NCBI RefSeq assembly: GCF_004362395.1 | Contig: NZ_SNWE01000011.1 | Coordinates: 1 to 64,000 of the forward strand | Source: Salegentibacter sp. 24 | Lineage (GTDB): Bacteria > Bacteroidota > Bacteroidia > Flavobacteriales > Flavobacteriaceae | DNA length: 64,000 bases | Direction: 5' to 3' | Part shown: one piece after another, positions 33,497-43,376 of the stretch | Layout of the letters: each line of letters starts with the position of its first letter | Numbering within the stretch: position 1 is the first letter of the stretch | Notes under the pieces: generated by a model | What the model was told of the DNA's origin: nothing | The model's database searches: none | What the model saw: the letters and a program-made list of their open reading frames with translations, nothing else | Made by a program: the position numbers and the translations under genes

Positions 33497-35425
33497 TTAC
33501 TTAACCTCTTCAAAATCTACATCTTCAACATCGTCTCCACTTTTGGCGTTGCCTCCGTCTTTTTTATCGCCCTGGGCTCCTGTTGCACCTTGTTGTGGTC
33601 CTGCCTGGCCTCCCTGAGCCTCAGCCTGTGCTTTATACATTTCTTCAGAAGCTGTTTTCCAGGCTTCGTTCAATTTATCTAAAGCTGGGGTGATTTGATC
33701 CAGTTCCTTAGTTTCATAAGCTTTTTTCAACTCTTCTAAAGCTTCTTCTACCGGCTTTTTCTTGTCTTCAGAAATCTTATCTCCAAATTCTTTCAACTGC
33801 TTCTCAGTTTGGAAGATCATAGCATCAGCTTCATTAAGCTTATCTACCTTTTCTTTGGTCTTCTTATCGCTTTCAGCATTTGCTTCAGCTTCTTTCTTCA
33901 TTTTCTCTATTTCCTCTTCGGTTAATCCTGAAGAAGCCTCGATACGAATATCCTGAGATTTTCCGGTTGCTTTATCTGTAGCACTTACCTTGATGATACC
34001 ATTGGCATCGATATCAAAGGTTACTTCAATTTGAGGCGTTCCTCTTGGTGCCGGTGGAATTCCGTCTAAATGGAATCTACCAATTGTTTTATTATCTGCC
34101 GCCATTGGACGTTCCCCCTGTAATACGTGTATTTCTACCGAAGGTTGATTATCGGCTGCAGTAGAGAAGGTCTGGGATTTTTTGGTCGGAATCGTGGTAT
34201 TAGATTCTATCAACTTCGTGTTAACACCTCCCATAGTTTCAATACCTAAAGAAAGTGGGGTAACATCTAGTAGCAATACATCTTTTACATCTCCTGTCAA
34301 AACACCACCCTGAATAGCTGCACCAATGGCAACAACCTCGTCTGGGTTTACTCCTTTTGAAGGTTTCTTACCAAAGAAGGCCTCTACCTCTTCCTGAATT
34401 TTAGGAATACGGGTAGACCCCCCAACAAGAATTACTTCGTCGATATCACTTTTTGAAAGTCCCGCATCGCTAAGGGCCTTTTTAACAGGTTCCATAGAAC
34501 GGGTTACTAAATCAGACGCTAATTGCTCGAATTTTGAACGGCTAATGGTCTCCACAAGGTGTTTTGGTCCACTTGAGGTTGCCGTTACATATGGTAAATT
34601 GATCTCGGTTTGAGTAGAAGAAGACAACTCGATTTTAGCCTTTTCCGCAGCTTCTTTCAAACGCTGAAGTGCCATTGGATCTTTTCTTAAATCAATATCT
34701 TCCGCTTTTTGAAAGGTATCTGCAAGGTAGTCGATCAGTACCTCGTCGAAATCGTCACCACCAAGGTGGGTATCCCCATTGGTAGATAAAACTTCAAATA
34801 CCCCGTCACCTAATTCAAGAATAGAAATATCGAAAGTACCACCTCCAAGGTCATATACAGCGATTTTCTGGTCCTGAGATTTTTTATCAAGCCCATAAGC
34901 AAGTGCTGCTGCAGTCGGTTCGTTGATAATTCGGCTTACTTTCAAACCGGCGATCTCTCCGGCTTCTTTTGTAGCCTGGCGCTGAGAATCGTTAAAATAA
35001 GCTGGTACGGTAATTACCGCTTCAGTTACATCCTGACCCAGGTAATCCTCTGCCGTTTTCTTCATTTTTTGAAGAACCATAGCAGAAAGCTCCTGAGGAG
35101 TGTATTTTCTTCCGTCAACATCTACGCGGGGCGTATCATTATCACCTTTCACTACTTTATAAGGAACCCTTCCTGCTTCTTTAGAAGATTCGGAGTATTT
35201 GTTCCCCATAAAACGTTTAATTGACGAAATTGTTTTAGTAGGGTTAGTTACTGCCTGACGCTTGGCCGGGTCACCCACTTTTATTTCGCCACCTTCCACA
35301 AATGCGATCACAGAAGGTGTTGTTCTTTTTCCTTCGGCATTAGGTATTACCGTAGGCTCGTTACCTTCCATTACGGCGACGCAAGAGTTAGTAGTACCTA
35401 AGTCAATTCCAATTATTTTACTCAT
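33497..35425 (-). CDS. dnaK: Chaperone protein DnaK (Hsp70)
   Basis: 642 residues, full length. ATPase domain with phosphate-1 motif [33 protein letters not shown] and [33 protein letters not shown]; substrate-binding domain from about 390 ([17 protein letters not shown]); helical lid; and an acidic C-terminus ([15 protein letters not shown]) preceded by a Gly/Gln-rich linker. It folds and disaggregates proteins with DnaJ and GrpE, neither of which is next to it. A palindrome at 35506-35520 may be part of its control region. Monocistronic. Confidence 0.98.
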   Translation of the reverse strand: MSKIIGIDLGTTNSCVAVMEGNEPTVIPNAEGKRTTPSVIAFVEGGEIKVGDPAKRQAVTNPTKTISSIKRFMGNKYSESSKEAGRVPYKVVKGDNDTPRVDVDGRKYTPQELSAMVLQKMKKTAEDYLGQDVTEAVITVPAYFNDSQRQATKEAGEIAGLKVSRIINEPTAAALAYGLDKKSQDQKIAVYDLGGGTFDISILELGDGVFEVLSTNGDTHLGGDDFDEVLIDYLADTFQKAEDIDLRKDPMALQRLKEAAEKAKIELSSSTQTEINLPYVTATSSGPKHLVETISRSKFEQLASDLVTRSMEPVKKALSDAGLSKSDIDEVILVGGSTRIPKIQEEVEAFFGKKPSKGVNPDEVVAIGAAIQGGVLTGDVKDVLLLDVTPLSLGIETMGGVNTKLIESNTTIPTKKSQTFSTAADNQPSVEIHVLQGERPMAADNKTIGRFHLDGIPPAPRGTPQIEVTFDIDANGIIKVSATDKATGKSQDIRIEASSGLTEEEIEKMKKEAEANAESDKKTKEKVDKLNEADAMIFQTEKQLKEFGDKISEDKKKPVEEALEELKKAYETKELDQITPALDKLNEAWKTASEEMYKAQAEAQGGQAGPQQGATGAQGDKKDGGNAKSGDDVEDVDFEEVK

Positions 35426-35505
35426 AACTTTATAGGTTGAATTTTATATTATTGATTTCAATTCTTCGGGGTGTTAAAGTCAATCATTATGCCAGCGGAA
35501 AACTT

Positions 35506-35520
35506 ATGACATGTTGTCAT
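35506..35520. promoter_or_regulatory. Palindrome upstream of dnaK
   Basis: ATGACATGTTGTCAT is an inverted repeat with 6-bp arms and a 3-base centre, about 80 bases upstream of the dnaK ATG. On the minus strand ATGTCA is followed 15 bases later by CATAAT. It could be an operator or promoter part for heat-shock control; it is not the CIRCE sequence. Confidence 0.35.
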
Positions 35521-35615
35521 TTTATCTCCGAACCACTTGCCAAATCTGCGCTTTGGTAGGGAGTAAATAATTTTAATATTTCTTCAATTCTTTCGCCATC
35601 AAACTAACAAATCCT

Positions 35616-35623
35616 TATTTTTG
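35616..35623 (+). promoter_or_regulatory. Promoter -7 element of the serine ammonia-lyase gene
   Basis: TATTTTTG fits TAnnTTTG, with TTTC 21 bases upstream (35591-35594) near the expected -33 position. The ATG follows at 35645. Confidence 0.45.
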
Positions 35624-35644
35624 CAGTAAAACTGGAGTTAAACG

Positions 35645-37078
35645 ATGCGAAAAATTGAATGTATTAGCGTTTTTGATATGTTGAAAGTGGGGGTGGGTCC
35701 TTCGAGTTCTCATACTTTAGGTCCCTGGCGTGCTGCCCAACGCTGGATTGCTGAATTAAAGCAAAAAGGCACTTTCCATCAGGTTCAGCACATTCATATC
35801 GATCTTTATGGCTCCCTTTCCCTTACTGGAATAGGTCACGCAACTGATATTGCCACTATTCTGGGGCTATGCGGCCATGATCCGGTAACTATGGATATCT
35901 CTACAATTGATGCAGAAATTCAGAAGATTCGCCAGACAGGGAAACTACAATTCAACGCTGAACGGGAAATCGATTTCAGCACGGAAGATGATGTAAAATT
36001 CAATCGCAAGTTTCTTGAATTTCATCCCAACGGAATGACCTTTCGTGCAAAACTGACAAACGGTAAAAAATCCTCGTCTTCGTTTTATTCCATCGGCGGA
36101 GGATTCGTTGTAAAAAAAGAGCGGAAAAACGCCAGCAGGAAAATGAAAAGCTTTCTGGAATTTCCTTTTCCTATAGAGAAAGCAACAGAGCTCCTTGCCT
36201 ACTGCAAGGCCGAAAATAAACTTATTTCTGAAATCGTCCTGGAAAATGAAAAATCCCTTAGAAGCCCGGAAGAAATAAATTCGGGTTTGAAGCAAATATG
36301 GGACGTGATGCTAGAGTCCATGTATATTGGATGCCATACCGAAGGTACACTTCCCGGCGGACTTAATGTCAAACGTCGGTCCTTTGAAATGCATCAGCGC
36401 CTTATTGCTGATGAAAAATATGATTCGCCCGAGCAATGGATCAGTGCCATTAGAAGAACCGAAGTTAAATTCAGACAAATTCTTAAATGGGTAAGCTGTT
36501 TTGCCATTAGTGTAAATGAAGTAAATGCTTCCCTTGGACGAGTAGTTACCGCACCAACAAACGGTAGCGCGGGTACCGTGCCCTCGGTTATGATGTATTA
36601 TATGGTCATAGAAAATCACCAAGCCACTTTTGAAGATATGAAACGTTTTATGCTTGTGGCCGGTGAAATTGGTAGCCTCTTTAAAAAAGGCGCCACAATT
36701 TCTGCTGCCATGGGCGGTTGCCAGGCTGAAATTGGTGTATCCTCGGCAATGGCTGCCGGCGGATTAACCGAACTGCTGGGGGGAACCCCAGAACAAGTCT
36801 TAATGGCTGCAGAAATAGCCATGGAACATCATCTGGGTTTAACCTGTGATCCTATTGCCGGTTTGGTTCAGGTACCTTGTATTGAAAGAAATGCTATGGG
36901 AGCCATCAAAGCCATCAACGCCGCAGAAATCGCACTGGAAAGTGATGCCACCAAAGCAAAGGTACCTTTGGATAAAGTTATTGAAACCATGTGGGACACT
37001 GCAAAAGATATGAACTCCAAATACAAGGAAACCTCAGAAGGCGGACTCGCAGTCAAAGTGAATTTAAGCGATTGTTAA
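35645..37078 (+). CDS. sdaA: L-serine ammonia-lyase (iron-sulfur, single chain)
   Basis: 477 residues. It deaminates L-serine to pyruvate and ammonia with a [4Fe-4S] cluster. The N-terminal domain starts with ISVFDMLKVGVGPSSSHTLG, and the alpha domain has TAPTNGSAGTVPSVMMYY, GCQAEIGVSSAMAAGGLTEL and LTCDPIAGLVQVPCIERNAM. These segments carry the conserved cysteines expected for cluster binding. This is the fused alpha-beta form, as in E. coli SdaA. Not in an operon with its neighbours. Confidence 0.93.
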   Translation: MRKIECISVFDMLKVGVGPSSSHTLGPWRAAQRWIAELKQKGTFHQVQHIHIDLYGSLSLTGIGHATDIATILGLCGHDPVTMDISTIDAEIQKIRQTGKLQFNAEREIDFSTEDDVKFNRKFLEFHPNGMTFRAKLTNGKKSSSSFYSIGGGFVVKKERKNASRKMKSFLEFPFPIEKATELLAYCKAENKLISEIVLENEKSLRSPEEINSGLKQIWDVMLESMYIGCHTEGTLPGGLNVKRRSFEMHQRLIADEKYDSPEQWISAIRRTEVKFRQILKWVSCFAISVNEVNASLGRVVTAPTNGSAGTVPSVMMYYMVIENHQATFEDMKRFMLVAGEIGSLFKKGATISAAMGGCQAEIGVSSAMAAGGLTELLGGTPEQVLMAAEIAMEHHLGLTCDPIAGLVQVPCIERNAMGAIKAINAAEIALESDATKAKVPLDKVIETMWDTAKDMNSKYKETSEGGLAVKVNLSDC

Positions 37079-37173
37079 ACCCCCAGGCCAGAAAGTGGTA
37101 GCGAACTGGGAAATTTTTATCATAAAAACATTTCATAATCTACTGCTTAATGAAAAGACAGTTTTAAATTGCG

Positions 37174-37872
37174 GTGATATTTAAAACAAAAACTTTGCAG
37201 TTCCCTAAAATCCCACCCAAAGTCAGCAATCTCTTTCGCAACTATTGGTTGATGCTTGGCACCTATTTCCTGTTTTTCTTTTTACTGGGGTTTTTAAACA
37301 CTTTTTTACCTGAATTAGACCTGGAAAAATACCAACAGACAGAATTGTTTGACCTGATGGATGAGAATCCCTTGGCATTTGTGATTATGGCAGTAATCAT
37401 CGCACCGCTGCTGGAAGAAAGTATATTCCGAACACTTATAAAGCCATCTTTTACTGAAATCTATATTTTTATTTGTGCAGTGATTGCTTTCGTCGGCCTG
37501 GGTTTTATTCCACAAGAAGCGCATTCCCTTCTCAAATATACCCTGGTAATTATATCGGCAATAATAATCTTTCTTTTTTTACAATCTTTAAAACCTGCCC
37601 GGCCATTTCGCAGATTCCGTATTTTCCTGTACCGAAATTACAAAGTGCTCTGGTTGCTTACCTCGCTGATTTTCGGCCTGGTTCACATCTGGAATTACGT
37701 GGAAGGCTGGCAATTCGATATGATTTTATTCCTCCTAATTTTTCCCCGGATTATCGCAGGTTATTTTTTTGGGAAAATCAAAATCGAAAATGGAAATCTT
37801 ATCTGGCCCATCACCATGCACGCCATGAATAACGGCATTGTAGTATTCTTCATACTTCCGAAGCTTTTATAA
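37174..37872 (+). CDS. CPBP-family intramembrane metalloprotease
   Basis: 232 residues from a GTG start; no in-frame ATG precedes it before a stop. About six transmembrane helices. The glutamate motif LLEESIFRTLIKP (EExxxR, about 85), FGLVHIWNY (FxxxH) and HAMNNGIVVF (HxxxN) form the catalytic site of the CAAX protease / bacteriocin-processing (Abi) family. Members cleave within membranes or confer bacteriocin immunity; the target here is unknown. No peptide toxin gene is seen next to it. Confidence 0.85.
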   Translation: MIFKTKTLQFPKIPPKVSNLFRNYWLMLGTYFLFFFLLGFLNTFLPELDLEKYQQTELFDLMDENPLAFVIMAVIIAPLLEESIFRTLIKPSFTEIYIFICAVIAFVGLGFIPQEAHSLLKYTLVIISAIIIFLFLQSLKPARPFRRFRIFLYRNYKVLWLLTSLIFGLVHIWNYVEGWQFDMILFLLIFPRIIAGYFFGKIKIENGNLIWPITMHAMNNGIVVFFILPKLL

Positions 37873-37946
37873 ACTTTTTTAACATAGGGTTAAAACAGAA
37901 GCCTTTATGCATTTTGTAACTTCAAGTTTCAAAAAAAATTCAAGTT

Positions 37947-38951
37947 ATGAAAGCAGTACAGGTAAAAGAAAAAGGTGGTGATTTTAAGGTTGTAGAAATA
38001 GATAAACCTTCACCAAAAGAGAATGAAGTATTAATTAAGGTAGAAGCTTGCGGTATCTGCCACAGCGATGCTTTTGTTAAAGAAGGTGCATTTCCAGGTA
38101 TTGAGTACCCCCGCGTTCCTGGGCACGAAGTGGTGGGAATTGTACAGGAAGTAGGTGCTCGCGTGAAAAACTGGAAAAAAGGTCAACGCGTCGGGATAGG
38201 CTGGCACGGTGGCCATTGTTTTCAATGTGAACCCTGCAGACGTGGGGATTTTATTAGCTGTGAAAATGCGAAAATCAGTGGGATCTCCTATGATGGCGGT
38301 TATGCTGAATATATGACCGCACCACAGGAAGCCGTTGCGAGTATTCCAGAAGAATTGTCTTCGGCGGAGGCTGCCCCCCTGCTCTGCGCCGGGATTACGG
38401 TTTTTAACGCTTTACGAAATTCAGGAATTACAGCCGGGGATACAGTTGCGATCCAGGGAATTGGCGGCCTTGGGCATTTAGCCATTCAATATGCCGCGAA
38501 AATGGGTATGCGTACCGTGGCAATTTCTACCAGCGACAGCAAAAAAGAACTGGCCAAAGAATTGGGCGCGCACCATTTTATAAATGCGAAACAAACTGAT
38601 GCTTCCAGGGAATTACAAAATATGGGAGGTGCAAAATTAATACTGGCTACCGCTCCCCACAGCGAAGCGATCACTTCTGTAATCGGAGGACTAGGAATTG
38701 ATGGAAAACTACTAATGGTAGCTGCCACCGGAGATCCTATTGAAGTCTCCCCAATGGAACTTTTAATGGGAAGAAAATCTGTTGCCGGTTGGCCAAGTGG
38801 TACTGCAATTGATTCTGAAGATACTTTGAAATTTAGCGCAATGACCGGAACACTTCCAAAAATTGAAGAGTTTCCTCTGGATAAAGTAAGTGAAGCTTAT
38901 GAAAAGATGATCACTAATAAAGCACGTTTCAGAGTGGTGCTAAAACCATAA
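37947..38951 (+). CDS. Zinc-dependent alcohol dehydrogenase (AdhP-like)
   Basis: 334 residues, of the medium-chain dehydrogenase family. Catalytic zinc ligands: CGICHSDAF (Cys about 37) and PGHEVVGIV (His about 60). The structural zinc lobe has the four cysteines in CFQCEPCRRGDFISC. The Rossmann motif is IQGIGGLGHLAIQYAAKMG. Close in pattern to AdhP/AdhA of bacteria, probably NAD-dependent oxidation of short alcohols, but substrate and cofactor are not decided by the sequence. Confidence 0.88.
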   Translation: MKAVQVKEKGGDFKVVEIDKPSPKENEVLIKVEACGICHSDAFVKEGAFPGIEYPRVPGHEVVGIVQEVGARVKNWKKGQRVGIGWHGGHCFQCEPCRRGDFISCENAKISGISYDGGYAEYMTAPQEAVASIPEELSSAEAAPLLCAGITVFNALRNSGITAGDTVAIQGIGGLGHLAIQYAAKMGMRTVAISTSDSKKELAKELGAHHFINAKQTDASRELQNMGGAKLILATAPHSEAITSVIGGLGIDGKLLMVAATGDPIEVSPMELLMGRKSVAGWPSGTAIDSEDTLKFSAMTGTLPKIEEFPLDKVSEAYEKMITNKARFRVVLKP

Positions 38952-38973
38952 TTTTTTCCAATTTTTTTATTTC

Positions 38974-39012
38974 AGCCGTGAACTTATGAAATTATTTCTG
39001 AGTTTCGCGGCT
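38974..39012 (+). terminator. Hairpin after the alcohol dehydrogenase gene
   Basis: AGCCGTGAACTT (38974-38985) pairs with AGTTTCGCGGCT (39001-39012) with one G-U pair and a small offset, followed by TATTACTTTT. The T-tract is imperfect. Confidence 0.4.
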
Positions 39013-39053
39013 TATTACTTTTACCGCAACTATCTTTACCTGAAAATTAAAAA

Positions 39054-40085
39054 ATGAATTCCTACATTTTTAAATTTAGCATTATCGCCTTCATTTTCTT
39101 TTCATTTTCCAGTTGTAAAAATCAGGAAAATGAGACTGTTAAAGCACCTGAGGAAAATAATAAGGAAACTAAAAAATCCTATTTTGATAATTACATGGAA
39201 GAAATTGCAGAAATTGAAGAACGTGATTCAGTTTCAACTGCCGGGATGCTTAAAATAGAAGGTGGCCAGTACAAAATGGGTGGTAATTCCAAGCAGGCCC
39301 GTAGAGACGAATTTCCCCAGCATACAGAAACTATCAAAGGGCTATGGGTAGACAAAACCGAGGTCACCAACGCTGAATTTCGGGAATTTGTAGATGCAAC
39401 CGGCTACGTAACCACGGCAGAGCGTAGTTTTGAAATTAACGGAAAAACATACCCCCCAGGGGCGATGACCTTTGATCCCGATAATCCGCAAAGATGGTGG
39501 AAATTTAAAAAAGGAGCCAACTGGAAACATCCACAAGGTCCTGGAAGCTCTATTGAAGGAAAAGAAAATCATCCCGTGGTGCAGGTTTCCTGGTACGATG
39601 CGATGGCTTATGCTAAATGGGCAGGAAAACGTTTACCAACTGAAGCAGAATTTGAATATTTGGCTCGGGGAGGTAAAGAAAACCAAATTTATCACTGGGG
39701 AAACGATTTTAAAAAGGCTACCGAATTTGTTAATTTTCATCAGGGTGAATTTCCTATAAACAATGAAATAAAAGATGGTTTTGAGGATACAGCGCCGGTA
39801 AAGAGTTTACCTGCTAACGGGTTCGGACTTTATGAAATTTCAGGAAACACCTGGGAGTGGGTTTTGGACACTTATTATCCTAATGCCTATACAAGGTTGG
39901 CACAACGAACCGATGGTTATTTTAAAGAATATTTCAATAACAAACAGCAAAAAGTAATTCGAGGGGGTTCTTTTTTATGCAGTGAGTCTTATTGTAGCGG
40001 ATACCGCAATGCAGCAAGAATGAGCTCTACCCCCGAAAGCGGTTTGGAACACCTGGGGTTCCGCTGTGTAAAAGATTTAGAATAA
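39054..40085 (+). CDS. Lipoprotein formylglycine-generating-enzyme (SUMF1) family protein with both active-site cysteines
   Basis: 343 residues. Lipoprotein signal peptide (MNSYIFKFSIIAFIFFSF, lipobox SSC). The FGE-sulfatase domain fills the rest: MLKIEGGQYKMGG, VDKTEVTNAEFREFVDATGY, HPVVQVSWYDAMAYAKWAGK, RLPTEAEFEYLARGG and EISGNTWEWVLD. The end reads RGGSFLCSESYCSGYRNAAR, which keeps both cysteines (about 309 and 314) that bind copper and do the chemistry in true FGE; most Bacteroidota relatives of gliding type (GldJ/GldK) lack them. So it may oxidise a sulfatase cysteine to formylglycine, outside the cytoplasm. No sulfatase gene is in the window. Confidence 0.85.
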   Translation: MNSYIFKFSIIAFIFFSFSSCKNQENETVKAPEENNKETKKSYFDNYMEEIAEIEERDSVSTAGMLKIEGGQYKMGGNSKQARRDEFPQHTETIKGLWVDKTEVTNAEFREFVDATGYVTTAERSFEINGKTYPPGAMTFDPDNPQRWWKFKKGANWKHPQGPGSSIEGKENHPVVQVSWYDAMAYAKWAGKRLPTEAEFEYLARGGKENQIYHWGNDFKKATEFVNFHQGEFPINNEIKDGFEDTAPVKSLPANGFGLYEISGNTWEWVLDTYYPNAYTRLAQRTDGYFKEYFNNKQQKVIRGGSFLCSESYCSGYRNAARMSSTPESGLEHLGFRCVKDLE

Positions 40086-40541
40086 TCATGGACATCCCAG
40101 TTTACTGCGGGTATCAACAAGGTAAATTATCTTCCATTGACTTTCGGATTTCATCAACTGGAAAGTATTCACGCCACAATGACTTAACTGGTCATTTACA
40201 TAGAAGGAATACGGTGTGCTTACATTAGCAATCATTCCATTTATATTAATTTCAAACCCATGTAATTCCTCTTTGAATTTTATGGATTCATCAATGGAGA
40301 CGATAGATTTCAAAAAGCTTGCATATGCTATGCTGGAAAGACTGGTATTTCCGACCGAATCAATTGCAACCGACTGCATTTTGATTTGGGGATGCGCAAG
40401 GATTTTCAAGGTCGCTGAATCTTGAGCGTGAAAAGCCACAAAGAATTCCTGAATTAAATTCTCGATATTTTCCTTATCCATATCCTGACTCCAGCTTAAT
40501 TGTCCTAAGAGAAAAAAACAAATTAGGTATAACTTCTTCAT
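40086..40541 (-). CDS. Secreted NTF2-like protein
   Basis: 151 residues. Signal peptide MKKLYLICFFLLGQLSWSQ. The rest has the NTF2-like/SnoaL pattern: an opening helix ENIENLIQEFFVAFHAQD, LKILAHPQI, NGMIANVSTPYSFYVND and the closing strand pair GVNTFQLMKSESQWKIIYLV. Such proteins are small periplasmic enzymes or binding domains; no catalytic residue can be assigned. Tail to tail with the FGE-like gene, with no spacer. Confidence 0.75.
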   Translation of the reverse strand: MKKLYLICFFLLGQLSWSQDMDKENIENLIQEFFVAFHAQDSATLKILAHPQIKMQSVAIDSVGNTSLSSIAYASFLKSIVSIDESIKFKEELHGFEININGMIANVSTPYSFYVNDQLSHCGVNTFQLMKSESQWKIIYLVDTRSKLGCP

Positions 40542-40601
40542 TTGAATATATTTATTCCTGCAAACTTAGTATTTTAAAACGCCATGTTAATCTTTTGAAC
40601 T

Positions 40602-41732
40602 ATGAAACCAATATCCATTATTAGTCTTTATCTCTTTATAAGTGTCTCGTTTATAAATTTAGAAATAAATGCTCAAGATGAACATAACAAAAAGATTGTA
40701 GGATATATTCTCGGGGGTAATGTAGAGGAAAAATTTGATGAAATTTCTCCCCAAAAACTCACCCATATAAACTATGCATTTGCCAATATTAAAGAAGGAA
40801 AAATTGTAGCAGGAAATCCTAAAGACAAAAAACGATTGGAAAAAATAAACCTTTTAAAAAAGGATAATCCTGATTTAAAAATCCTAATTTCTGTTGGGGG
40901 ATGGAGCTGGTCTGGTGGTTTTTCAAAGGCAGTAGCCACCCCGGCTGCCAGGGAGAAATTTGCTAATAGTGGAATTTCTTTTCTTCAAAAACATAAAATT
41001 GATGGAATAGATTTAGATTGGGAATATCCCGGGCAACCAGGCGCTGGAAATCCTCACACCCCTGAGGATAAACAAAACTTCACTTCTATTTTAAAGCTTT
41101 TCAGAAAAAAATTAGATTCCCTGGGTCAAATAGACCAGGAAAAATATTTGCTCACCATCGCTACCGCTGCAAACCAACAATACCTTGATCACGTAGAATT
41201 AGAAAAAATTCATCCTTACCTGGATTTTATAAATATTATGAGTTACGACTACCAGGGTGGTTGGAATGATCTTACCTCACATCATACCAATTTATATGTT
41301 TCAAATACTGATCCTGAACAATACAAACAAAGCACTCAAATTGCTGTAAAAGAGCATTTAAATGCCGGAGCACCTTCGGAGAAACTAATTGTTGGCGTTG
41401 CCTTTTATGGAAGAGGCTGGCACGATACTAAAAAGGAAAATAACGGATTACATCAGCCTGCCATGGGAAATGCTTTCAGTATAAATTATCGGGAAATTAA
41501 AGATAGTTTACAATCCGGAAATTATAAATATCATTGGGATAAGCAGGCAAACGCTCCTTACTTATGGCGGGAAGATACCGGTACATTTATCACCTATGAC
41601 GACCCTGAATCTATAAAGAAAAAAGCAAAATTCATTAAACAGAATAATCTTGGCGGTGCGATGTTTTGGCAGTATCATGGGGATGATGGCCAGCTGCTGG
41701 AGGCCTTATATACTGAACTTAAAAAACAATAA
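40602..41732 (+). CDS. Secreted chitinase-like glycoside hydrolase, family 18
   Basis: 376 residues. Signal peptide (MKPISIISLYLFISVSFINL, cut near INAQ). The TIM-barrel motifs of GH18 are complete: KILISVGGWSWSGGFSKA on strand 3, catalytic DGIDLDWEYPG on strand 4 (DxxDxDxE, Glu about 139), INIMSYDYQGGW on strand 6, VGVAFYGRGWHD, and GGAMFWQYHGDDG at the end. An insertion of chitinase type between barrel strands 7 and 8 is seen. It should cleave beta-1,4 N-acetylglucosamine chains outside the cell. No carbohydrate-binding domain and no T9SS tail is attached. Confidence 0.92.
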   Translation: MKPISIISLYLFISVSFINLEINAQDEHNKKIVGYILGGNVEEKFDEISPQKLTHINYAFANIKEGKIVAGNPKDKKRLEKINLLKKDNPDLKILISVGGWSWSGGFSKAVATPAAREKFANSGISFLQKHKIDGIDLDWEYPGQPGAGNPHTPEDKQNFTSILKLFRKKLDSLGQIDQEKYLLTIATAANQQYLDHVELEKIHPYLDFINIMSYDYQGGWNDLTSHHTNLYVSNTDPEQYKQSTQIAVKEHLNAGAPSEKLIVGVAFYGRGWHDTKKENNGLHQPAMGNAFSINYREIKDSLQSGNYKYHWDKQANAPYLWREDTGTFITYDDPESIKKKAKFIKQNNLGGAMFWQYHGDDGQLLEALYTELKKQ

Positions 41733-41791
41733 AGGCGGCTCGGGCCTGAAAACCGACTGTTTTTGTACTTTTACCATCCAAAATTAAAGAT

Positions 41792-42610
41792 ATGTCTGTA
41801 GCTAAAAAAGAATATAAAAGAGTCACCACGAAATCACTGGTGGATATGAAAAAGAATGGAGAGAAGATTGCGATGCTGACTTCTTATGATTATTCCATGG
41901 CCAAAATTGTTGATGGGGCCGGAATTGACGTGATTTTAGTAGGAGATTCTGCCAGCAATGTGATGGCAGGGCACGAAACCACGCTTCCAATTACTTTAGA
42001 CCAAATGATTTATCATGCAACCAGCGTGGTAAGAGCTATAAATCGTGCTCTTGTCGTGGTAGATCTTCCTTTTGGAAGTTATCAAAGTGACCCAAAAGAA
42101 GCCCTACGATCCGCTATTAGAATTATGAAGGAAAGCGGCGGACATGCGGTAAAGCTTGAAGGGGGAAAAGAGATTAAAGAATCCCTCAAACGTATCCTTC
42201 ATGCTGGAATCCCGGTTATGGGACACTTAGGCCTAACCCCCCAATCTATCTATAAGTTTGGAACTTACACCGTTAGGGCTAAAGAAGAGGAGGAAGCAGA
42301 AAAACTAAAATCCGATGCAATATTACTGGAACGTCTGGGTTGCTTTGCGGTAGTTTTAGAAAAAGTTCCGGCAAAACTAGCCAGAGAAGTCGCTGAAAGT
42401 ATACGCATTCCTGTTATAGGAATTGGCGCGGGAAACGGAGTTGATGGCCAGGTCCTGGTTATACAAGATATGCTGGGAATGACCCATGAGTTTAACCCGA
42501 GATTTCTTAGAAGGTATGCCGATCTGCACACGGAAATGACCAAGGCTTTTGAAGATTATCGTGATGATGTTAAAAGCAAAAGCTTTCCCTCTGATAATGA
42601 ACAATATTAA
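41792..42610 (+). CDS. panB: 3-methyl-2-oxobutanoate hydroxymethyltransferase
   Basis: 272 residues. It makes ketopantoate from 2-oxoisovalerate and methylene-tetrahydrofolate, the first step of pantothenate synthesis. Hallmarks: [40 protein letters not shown] (metal-binding Asp), [41 protein letters not shown] and [20 protein letters not shown]. Other pan genes are not nearby. Its substrate comes from the ilv pathway encoded at the other end of the window. Confidence 0.96.
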   Translation: MSVAKKEYKRVTTKSLVDMKKNGEKIAMLTSYDYSMAKIVDGAGIDVILVGDSASNVMAGHETTLPITLDQMIYHATSVVRAINRALVVVDLPFGSYQSDPKEALRSAIRIMKESGGHAVKLEGGKEIKESLKRILHAGIPVMGHLGLTPQSIYKFGTYTVRAKEEEEAEKLKSDAILLERLGCFAVVLEKVPAKLAREVAESIRIPVIGIGAGNGVDGQVLVIQDMLGMTHEFNPRFLRRYADLHTEMTKAFEDYRDDVKSKSFPSDNEQY

Positions 42611-42661
42611 TTCACTACCCAGTGGGTAATTGTAGTTTTCAATACAAATAAAACAGCTAGT

Positions 42662-43360
42662 TTGGGAAAAATAATTTCGGATAAAAATAACCTCCAGGTG
42701 CTCTATGAAGACAATCATATCATTGTAGTCAATAAACGCCCAGGAGATATAGTGCAGGGCGATAAAACCGGTGATACACCCCTTAGTGAAGTTGTAAAAT
42801 CTTACCTCAAGGAAAAATACAATAAACCCGGGGATGCTTATTTAGGGGTTGTTCATCGTCTGGATAGACCAACCAGTGGAATTGTATTGTTTTCTAAAAC
42901 CTCGAAAGCACTTCCGCGACTAAATAAGCTTTTTCAGAAAAAGGAGGCACAAAAAACATATTGGGCAATTGTTAAAAATGTACCAGCCCAAAAGTCCGGT
43001 ACTTTAGTTCATTTTCTAAAAAGAAATCCAAAACAAAATAAATCCTACCCGCATATAAAAGAAGTACCCGATAGTAAAGAGGCGGTTTTGGAATATCGAA
43101 TCATAAGGCAACTCGATAATTACTACTTGTTGGAAATCGATTTGCATACCGGCAGACATCACCAAATAAGGAGTCAGCTTTCCGCCATTGGGTGTCCCAT
43201 AAAGGGCGATCTTAAATATGGATTTGACCGAAGCAATAAAGACGCCAGCATTCATTTACATGCCAGGGCCCTTAAATTTATTCATCCTGTAAAAAAGGAA
43301 GAAATTCATATTATTGCCCCACCACCTGAGGAGGTCCTCTGGAATAACTGTATTAATTAA
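42662..43360 (+). CDS. RluA-family RNA pseudouridine synthase
   Basis: 232 residues from a TTG start; the frame is open back to 42611 but has no ATG, and the product starts sensibly here. Catalytic motif GVVHRLDRPTSGIVLFSKTS (HRLDxxTSG, Asp about 66), LNKLFQKKEAQKTYWAIV, and a C-terminal LEIDLHTGRHHQIRSQLSAI with GDLKYGF. It lacks the N-terminal S4 domain of RluC/RluD, so it is a short RluA/TruC-type enzyme acting on rRNA or tRNA uridines; the site is not decided. 51 bases after panB. Confidence 0.88.
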   Translation: MGKIISDKNNLQVLYEDNHIIVVNKRPGDIVQGDKTGDTPLSEVVKSYLKEKYNKPGDAYLGVVHRLDRPTSGIVLFSKTSKALPRLNKLFQKKEAQKTYWAIVKNVPAQKSGTLVHFLKRNPKQNKSYPHIKEVPDSKEAVLEYRIIRQLDNYYLLEIDLHTGRHHQIRSQLSAIGCPIKGDLKYGFDRSNKDASIHLHARALKFIHPVKKEEIHIIAPPPEEVLWNNCIN

Positions 43361-43376
43361 ATTACTTTAACCAACT

